From assembly GCA_900315435.1 (NCBI GenBank), contig OMYY01000008.1, forward strand, positions 1 to 64,000: 64,000 nt of DNA. Reading direction: 5' to 3'. Made by a program: the position numbers and the translations under genes. Below the pieces are notes generated by a model. That model searched no databases. It was not told where the DNA came from and saw nothing but the letters and a program-made list of their open reading frames with translations. Positions 58,825-64,000 of the stretch are shown in pieces (the first letter of the stretch is position 1; each line of letters begins with the position of its first letter). This DNA is from an uncultured Spirochaetaceae bacterium. Its GTDB lineage: Bacteria; Spirochaetota; Spirochaetia; Sphaerochaetales; Sphaerochaetaceae.

Positions 58825-61075
58825 TGTTTCCTCCTGCCGGCAACCCTTCCTGTGCGATCAAGGCACGGTATTCGGTCGGGCTGATGCCGATGGTTTTCTT
58901 AAAGACACGCAGGAACGTCGCACGGCTGTCCATCCCGACAGCGGTCGCGACATCCCCGATTTTCAGGTTTTCCTCACGAAGCAGCACCTTGGCCCGCTCC
59001 ATGCGGATGCGGGAGACCGCGCTTGTGAGGTTCACCCCCCTTTGGGCTTTGTAGACACGGGAAAGGTACTTGCCGGTCACACCCAAGCGGCTGGCGATGA
59101 TATCCAGGCTGAGGGGTATTTGGTAATGGGTCGCGATGAAGGCATCCGCATCCCGGGCAAGGCTCACCTCGGCTCCAGTTGGAGCAAGGCTGGCCACGTG
59201 CTGCTGCACCTCCAGGAAGTAGGCCCGCACCTCTTCCCTGCCATCGCCATGGGGGTGTTGCAGCCATGCAACCAGGGCGGGTCCGCTCTCCATCTTCGCG
59301 TCCACCTGTTGGCTGGCAAGCACATGGCTCGCAATCTGGTACAATTGCCCGTTCAAGTCATGGATGCTTTCAGCGGAAAGAGAAGCAGGGTCGTTGCGGG
59401 AAAAAATGCCGTCCAACAGGCTGGAGAGGGTCATGCCGGTACCACCCAGCAGAGACTGCTCAAGCGCCTTCTGGTCATAGAAATCGAAGCTGACCTTGTC
59501 AGGCTTCTGCAACTGGCTGAACGCGACCACGCCGAAGCCGACATCCTTGCCGATCGAGCGCACCGCCTGCAAGGCCTGGCTGTAGGAGGCGGAAATCTTT
59601 TCCAAAGACTCGACGCTGCTCCCGATGCCGATATGCAGGGTGTAATGGGAGAAATCCTGCTCGAAGAGCACCTTGCAGCCACGGATGCCTTCCACCATCC
59701 GCTCATGGTCCAGCGGGCTGACACCCGTGATGCAGGCCAACATGCCACCGTGCAGGTCGAAGACCATGCTGGGTGCCACATGCCCCATATAGGTTTCAAG
59801 CTTCAATGGAATTTTGGAGACGAAAAGGCGTCGTTGCTCCTTGTCCATCTGCTGGTAGAACGAAGAATGGAAATCAAAGAGGAACAACGAGCAGACAAGC
59901 CGCTCTCCCTGGAAATGGAACCGGTCACGCATGACCTGTCTCAAAGTCTCGGAATCCTCGCTTTTCAAACCCAGCAGAAACAGATGCAACGCATGGCGCG
60001 CATAGGACTCCTGCATGGACTGCTTGTCGTTGATCAACCGTCCGATTCCTTGCTGGATCCGGACGATCTCGTCATTCGAATCCCCCGCCTGTTGGGGAAT
60101 CATCCGGTTGACCTGCCCGATGGGACGGTAGAGCCTGGAGGAAAGCAGAAGCGCGATGCAGACGGCGAAGAAGGCAAGCAGCAGGATGACAATCCAGATG
60201 AGGATGCCGGGGTTCATGGCGCGGGATATCTCGCTCTTCGGGACCAAGGCAAGATACTTCCACTCCAATTCGCCTCCGGTAAAGGAAAACTGGTACCAGG
60301 AGCCTGTCTGCGTCCCGGATGGGCGGCCGAGCCAAGTCTGGACATTGTCCGCATCGACCACCGAAGGATCGGAACTGTAGAGCAACTGCCCATCCTGCCG
60401 GACCAAGGCGAAGATGGCCGATCCTCCAAGGGCGGCGTCGACAAAGAGATTTTGAAGCGCCGGCATGCTCATGTTGCTGACATGGACCACCGTATGGTTG
60501 GAGATGCGGGCGGTCGTGACGATCGGGAGGACAGGAAGCTTGGCGCCTCGCAGAAGCAACATCGTCGCGGGAAGCACCGTCTTCTCCCCTCCACGGGAAA
60601 AACGGGTCTCCCAGAACCGCTCATCATAGTCCTCATAGGAGTTGATCTGGGAAAAGAAGAACGGCGTGTCATAGTGGCCGGCGGAGGTCATCACCATCGT
60701 GTCACCGGGGATATAGGCGAAGAGGTTCTTCACCACGCTCGGCATGATCAGCTCCTGTTGGCTGAGCAGGCGGTGCAGCCGCCACTGCTGGCTTTTTTCC
60801 TCCAGCGTCTTCTCCCTGTCCGGACGGAAATAGAGCACCGCGTCGGGCTCCAGGAAGAACGTGACGCCCAAGTTCTGCACGGTAGAAACCTGGGTGTCGA
60901 TGGTGATGGCGACCGACTGGAAGGCCTCGTTCAGACGAGAAACAATCTGCGCCCGCCGGTTGCCACGCTGCCTGAGCTGGAACCCGATCAGCGCCAATGC
61001 GAAAAAGAGGATCAGAAGCAGAAAAGATACAAGGAGGCGGATGAAGAACCTGCTGACATGCAGTGACTGCCTCAT
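58802..61075 (-). CDS. AraC-family regulator with extracytoplasmic sensor
   Basis: 757 residues. Two membrane helices (about residues 10-33 and 295-318) enclose an extracytoplasmic sensor of about 260 residues, probably a dCache-type domain. A HAMP-like segment and a cytoplasmic middle part follow. The C-terminal AraC DNA-binding domain (residues about 655-740) has LDIIASRLGVTGKYLSRVY and IGDVATAVGMDSRATFLRVF. This YesN-like layout is usual next to LplABC-type importers, where the protein senses the polysaccharide and turns on the local genes. Confidence 0.87.
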   Translation of the reverse strand: MRQSLHVSRFFIRLLVSFLLLILFFALALIGFQLRQRGNRRAQIVSRLNEAFQSVAITIDTQVSTVQNLGVTFFLEPDAVLYFRPDREKTLEEKSQQWRLHRLLSQQELIMPSVVKNLFAYIPGDTMVMTSAGHYDTPFFFSQINSYEDYDERFWETRFSRGGEKTVLPATMLLLRGAKLPVLPIVTTARISNHTVVHVSNMSMPALQNLFVDAALGGSAIFALVRQDGQLLYSSDPSVVDADNVQTWLGRPSGTQTGSWYQFSFTGGELEWKYLALVPKSEISRAMNPGILIWIVILLLAFFAVCIALLLSSRLYRPIGQVNRMIPQQAGDSNDEIVRIQQGIGRLINDKQSMQESYARHALHLFLLGLKSEDSETLRQVMRDRFHFQGERLVCSLFLFDFHSSFYQQMDKEQRRLFVSKIPLKLETYMGHVAPSMVFDLHGGMLACITGVSPLDHERMVEGIRGCKVLFEQDFSHYTLHIGIGSSVESLEKISASYSQALQAVRSIGKDVGFGVVAFSQLQKPDKVSFDFYDQKALEQSLLGGTGMTLSSLLDGIFSRNDPASLSAESIHDLNGQLYQIASHVLASQQVDAKMESGPALVAWLQHPHGDGREEVRAYFLEVQQHVASLAPTGAEVSLARDADAFIATHYQIPLSLDIIASRLGVTGKYLSRVYKAQRGVNLTSAVSRIRMERAKVLLREENLKIGDVATAVGMDSRATFLRVFKKTIGISPTEYRALIAQEGLPAGGNNESENHQ

Positions 61076-61114
61076 ACCGCCTCCTCCTTGATCCTATTCT
61101 ACCTAGGGAAAACC

Positions 61115-62731
61115 TTATTTGAACAACCCATTGGCGTCATTGTAGATTTTCTCGAGCTTTCTGGCCTTCGCGTCACACTGCTTGATGACGCTATCCCAGT
61201 TGTCGATCGGCTCCACGCCCATGATGAACTTGTCATACTGCTGGTCGACGATGTTGGAAAGGTCGTTCAGCAGGTCGGCGGCCTCTTCCGCCTGTTCGGG
61301 AGAAAGTGGCGGGTCGATTACCGGCGGCTTGTACGCGGAGTCGCTTGCAATGATGCTCCAATATTCATCGGAAACCTCATTCCAGTTGCCAAGGGCCTTG
61401 TCCAGCTGGAACCAGGTCTTGGTGTTGCAGGTGTACATGGTGAAGTTCAGCTTGGTGATGCCAAGGTCGGCGTAGATGTCATAGTAGGTGACATTGGGAT
61501 TCGCTGCCTTCATCTTGTCCAGGTAGGACTGCAGGAACTGCGGGTTTCCATCCTTGTCCAGTTCGTAGGAGTAGCCTTCGACGCCATAGTTGGTGACATC
61601 GCTACCCTCCTTGCCGTACATCCAGTCAATCAGCTTGATGCAGGTCTTGATATTCTTGCCCGAGGCATTGACGGCAAAGAAACGGTCGGCAAGATCCTTG
61701 GTATAGGAAATCGCCCTTCTCTGACCGAACTCGTTGGCAGGAATCGGAATGATCTGCAGGGTACCGTTCTCCTGGCCGGGAACCTTGCGCAAACTCAAGG
61801 TGTAGGTCTGGCCGAAACCGGAATTGTCAATGTACATCAGCGCCTTCCCGGAGGAGAGCTTGCTGTCCATCTGCTCTTTCGTCGTGGTGGCGAAATCAGG
61901 ATCCAGCACTCCCTTGGTATAGGCCTTGTTCAGCCAGCGAAGGACCGCCTTGAACTCTTGGGTGGCAGGACCGTAGACATACCCGCCCTTGTCGTAATCG
62001 TAGTACAGTCCGTTGGAACCGTAGCCGCTGCCGAGGAAGTAGCTCAACGTCTTCATCAGCTGTTTGGTGCCCTTGCGGCCGGTGATGCCGATGGTGCCCG
62101 GATTCTGCTTCTGCAACTCGCCGACGGTGTCGATCACCTCGTCCCAAGTCTGCGGAACAGGCAGGTTCGCCTTCTGCAGGAGGTCGGTCCTCATGACCGG
62201 TCCGAACCCGTTGGCGGTCTCCTCCCGCTGGACGACCGGGAATGCATAGAGCTCTCCGCCGACCAGGTATTTCTTCATGTCAGGGAACTTCTGCCAGAAC
62301 TTGTAGAAGTTCGGCATGTCCTTTTCGTTGACATACTGCATCAACGGCTCGAAGATGCCAGTGTTCGCGTAGGTCGGGATATCGCTGGCGCGTATATATC
62401 CGATATCAGGCCAGTTGTTCGTGGCAAGCAGCACGCTCTTCTTCTCGTCGAAGCTGGAATACGGGATGATCTCGTAGTCAAGCTTGACGTTGGTCCGCTT
62501 GAAGATCTCCTGCTGGGCGGGTCCGTAGTTCTTGCACGGCTGGTTCGGGTGGTCCATCATCATGACCCTGATGGTCACCGGATTAGGACTGAGCTTCCCA
62601 GAAGCATCCTGGGCAACGCTCTCCGTCTGGGCGGCAGGCGCCGCCTCCTTGCTTCCCTGCGCGAAGACAGGGACCGACAGCAACATGCTGGCGCCTAACG
62701 CGACCAGCGTCGCCTTCATAGAAGTTCTCAT
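61115..62731 (-). CDS. LplA/YtcQ-type oligosaccharide substrate-binding protein
   Basis: 538 residues from the ATG at 62731 (AAGGAGG 5 bases upstream). The signal peptide ends PVFA before QGSKEA. The large family-1 binding protein has VMMMDHPNQPCKNYGPAQQE, LATNNWPDIGYIRASDIP and DWMYGKEGSDVTNYGVEGYS. Proteins of this size feed LplBC-type permeases with oligosaccharides. It lies between the permeases and the AraC regulator; no ATPase is nearby. Confidence 0.88.
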   Translation of the reverse strand: MRTSMKATLVALGASMLLSVPVFAQGSKEAAPAAQTESVAQDASGKLSPNPVTIRVMMMDHPNQPCKNYGPAQQEIFKRTNVKLDYEIIPYSSFDEKKSVLLATNNWPDIGYIRASDIPTYANTGIFEPLMQYVNEKDMPNFYKFWQKFPDMKKYLVGGELYAFPVVQREETANGFGPVMRTDLLQKANLPVPQTWDEVIDTVGELQKQNPGTIGITGRKGTKQLMKTLSYFLGSGYGSNGLYYDYDKGGYVYGPATQEFKAVLRWLNKAYTKGVLDPDFATTTKEQMDSKLSSGKALMYIDNSGFGQTYTLSLRKVPGQENGTLQIIPIPANEFGQRRAISYTKDLADRFFAVNASGKNIKTCIKLIDWMYGKEGSDVTNYGVEGYSYELDKDGNPQFLQSYLDKMKAANPNVTYYDIYADLGITKLNFTMYTCNTKTWFQLDKALGNWNEVSDEYWSIIASDSAYKPPVIDPPLSPEQAEEAADLLNDLSNIVDQQYDKFIMGVEPIDNWDSVIKQCDAKARKLEKIYNDANGLFK

Positions 62732-62763
62732 CGCTTCCTCCTTTGAGAATCGCTTCATATCCA

Positions 62764-63645
62764 TCAACCCTTGACTGCACCGACAAGCACACCTTTGGTG
62801 AAGTGCCTCTGCAGGAACGGGTAGACACACAAGATGGGGACCATGGAGATGATGATCACGGCGTACTTGTAGTTGGTGGCTACAATGGCGACCGAACCCT
62901 GGATGTCTCCAAACTCGTCAGCCATATCGCCGGCAATGACGATGTCGCGCATGATGACCTGCACCGGATACTTGTCCTGGCTGTTCAGGTAGAGCATGGC
63001 AGGGAAGAAGGAGTTCCAGTGGCTGACCGCATAGAAAAGCGTCATGGTCGCAAGGATGGGCTTGGAGAGCGGCATGATGACCTTTCCTAGAATCTGCATG
63101 TCGTTCGCTCCATCCAGGTAGGCGCTCTCCGTCAGGGAAATGGGAATCGCCTCGAAACTGGTACGCATGACAATCATATTGTAGGTGCTGATCGCCGGCG
63201 GCAGGACGATGGCCCACATGGTGTTGATCATGCGCAGGTTCATGATGACCAGATACAGCGGAATCATGCCCCCGCTGACAAACATGGTCAGCGTGATGAA
63301 GACCGTAATCGGACGTCTGCCATACAGGTCCTTTCGGGAAAGCGGGTAGGCGCACATGGCCGTCATCATCACATTGATCAGCGTGCCGACCACCGTGTAG
63401 AGGATGGTATTGCGGTACGCAGTCCAAATCTTGTCGTTCTGGAAGACAATCCGGTACGCGGTGAAGTTGATGCCCTTGGGTATGAATTTCACGTCTCCCA
63501 GATTGATATGGGTCGCGCTGGAAATCGAGACAATCGCGATGTACCACATCGGATACAGGGTGATGAAGGCAAGCAACACCAGGAAAGTGATATTGAAGAT
63601 GTCAAACAGGAGATTTCCGCTTCTGCGCTTCAACAGGTTCTTCAT
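62764..63645 (-). CDS. LplC-type ABC permease
   Basis: 293 residues from the ATG at 63645. It has six membrane helices, the EAA-like loop SLTESAYLDGANDMQILGKV and the C-terminal FTKGVLVGAVKG. It pairs with the permease upstream, whose stop lies 8 bases away. Confidence 0.92.
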   Translation of the reverse strand: MKNLLKRRSGNLLFDIFNITFLVLLAFITLYPMWYIAIVSISSATHINLGDVKFIPKGINFTAYRIVFQNDKIWTAYRNTILYTVVGTLINVMMTAMCAYPLSRKDLYGRRPITVFITLTMFVSGGMIPLYLVIMNLRMINTMWAIVLPPAISTYNMIVMRTSFEAIPISLTESAYLDGANDMQILGKVIMPLSKPILATMTLFYAVSHWNSFFPAMLYLNSQDKYPVQVIMRDIVIAGDMADEFGDIQGSVAIVATNYKYAVIIISMVPILCVYPFLQRHFTKGVLVGAVKG

Positions 63646-63653
63646 GACGCACC

Positions 63654-64000
63654 TCACCACAGGCTCGTTTCCGAGAGTTTCTTCGAAATCGTGTTCGCCA
63701 TCAGCAACAGCACGATGCCGACGACCGACTGGAAAAGCCCGACAGCGGTCGCATAGCTGAAGCTGTTGCCCAGAATGCCGCGCCGATACACATAGGTGGA
63801 GATGATGTCGGCCGTCTCGTAGGTGGAACCGTTATAGAGCAACAGGACCTTCTCGTAGCCCAGGTTCATCATCCTGCCCAAATTCATGATCAGCATGGTG
63901 GAGATGACCGGCAGGATTGCCGGAATCGTCACGTGCCAGATCCGCTGCAACCGCGAAGCTCCATCAATCGTCGCAGCGTCCAGCACCTCCTGGTCGATGC
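63654..64000 (-). CDS. LplB-type ABC permease (partial, runs off the window)
   Basis: Only the C-terminal 115 residues are in the window; the frame stays open to base 64000. The EAA loop is DAATIDGASRLQRIWHVTIP, and the last helices read SYATAVGLFQSVVGIVLLLMANTI, typical of LplB/YteP permeases. The start lies beyond the window. Confidence 0.9.
   Translation of the reverse strand, partial: IDQEVLDAATIDGASRLQRIWHVTIPAILPVISTMLIMNLGRMMNLGYEKVLLLYNGSTYETADIISTYVYRRGILGNSFSYATAVGLFQSVVGIVLLLMANTISKKLSETSLW

Overview
The window is a GC-rich piece of a bacterial chromosome that looks spirochaetal, most likely Sphaerochaetaceae-like. This is inferred from the gene repertoire only: many sugar and sugar-acid ABC/TRAP importers, solute-binding proteins whose mature N-termini carry an AQGxxE-type motif (common in Treponema/Sphaerochaeta annotation), a PgsW/PgsC/PgsB poly-gamma-glutamate set and outer-membrane proteins. 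No species can be named. Most genes lie on the minus strand.

Layout. 0.1-3.5 kb: an outer-membrane barrel protein with a small upstream gene, a divergent LOG-family hydrolase, a nucleotidyltransferase and a tRNA-Arg(CCG). 3.5-13.6 kb: a ten-gene minus-strand operon for poly-gamma-glutamate (PGA). It encodes a lipoprotein, a lipoprotein gamma-glutamyltransferase, an exported protein, an orphan TRAP-type large permease, two small proteins, a membrane-anchored tandem zinc carboxypeptidase, PgsB, PgsC and PgsW. 13.8-17.8 kb: a TrpXYZ-like ABC importer with two tandem binding proteins. 18-23.8 kb: a LacI-controlled sugar ABC importer with a sucrose-phosphorylase-type GH13 enzyme. 23.8-27.6 kb: the conserved rplU-rpmA-obgE-nadD-yqeK-lipoprotein-rsfS cluster. 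27.7-35 kb: a TetR regulator, then a spermidine-type ABC importer joined to two purine-type deaminases. 35-39.1 kb: a less GC-rich patch with a broken AlbA/RecG-like gene, a ribokinase plus SIS isomerase pair, a DUF4143 ATPase remnant and 33-bp-period repeats. 39.1-43.9 kb: argS, birA, bioY, cysE and a small gene behind two hairpins. 44-54.2 kb: FGGY kinase, fucose-mutarotase-like protein, FadR-type GntR regulator, two complete TRAP transporters and an N-acetylneuraminate-lyase-superfamily enzyme. 54.3-64 kb: YhcH, a large glycoside hydrolase, a sialidase-like protein, an AraC-family sensor-regulator and an LplABC-type oligosaccharide importer that runs off the window end.

How it fits together. 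Two themes stand out. First, the PGA operon joins polymer synthesis to secreted gamma-glutamyl processing enzymes and a lone permease, which suggests a make-trim-recycle system in a diderm. Second, the 36-64 kb part looks like a carbohydrate utilisation region. Extracellular hydrolases and an ABC importer would handle a polysaccharide, and two carboxylate-type TRAP importers, a lyase and kinases would handle the released acidic sugars. A shared CTGT-N3-ACAG motif at four promoters suggests that the local GntR regulator controls the TRAP, lyase and ribokinase genes. Regulatory fine structure is readable at many genes: promoters with 17-bp spacers, palindromes inside promoters, probable leaderless mRNAs, and terminator hairpins placed directly after binding-protein genes.
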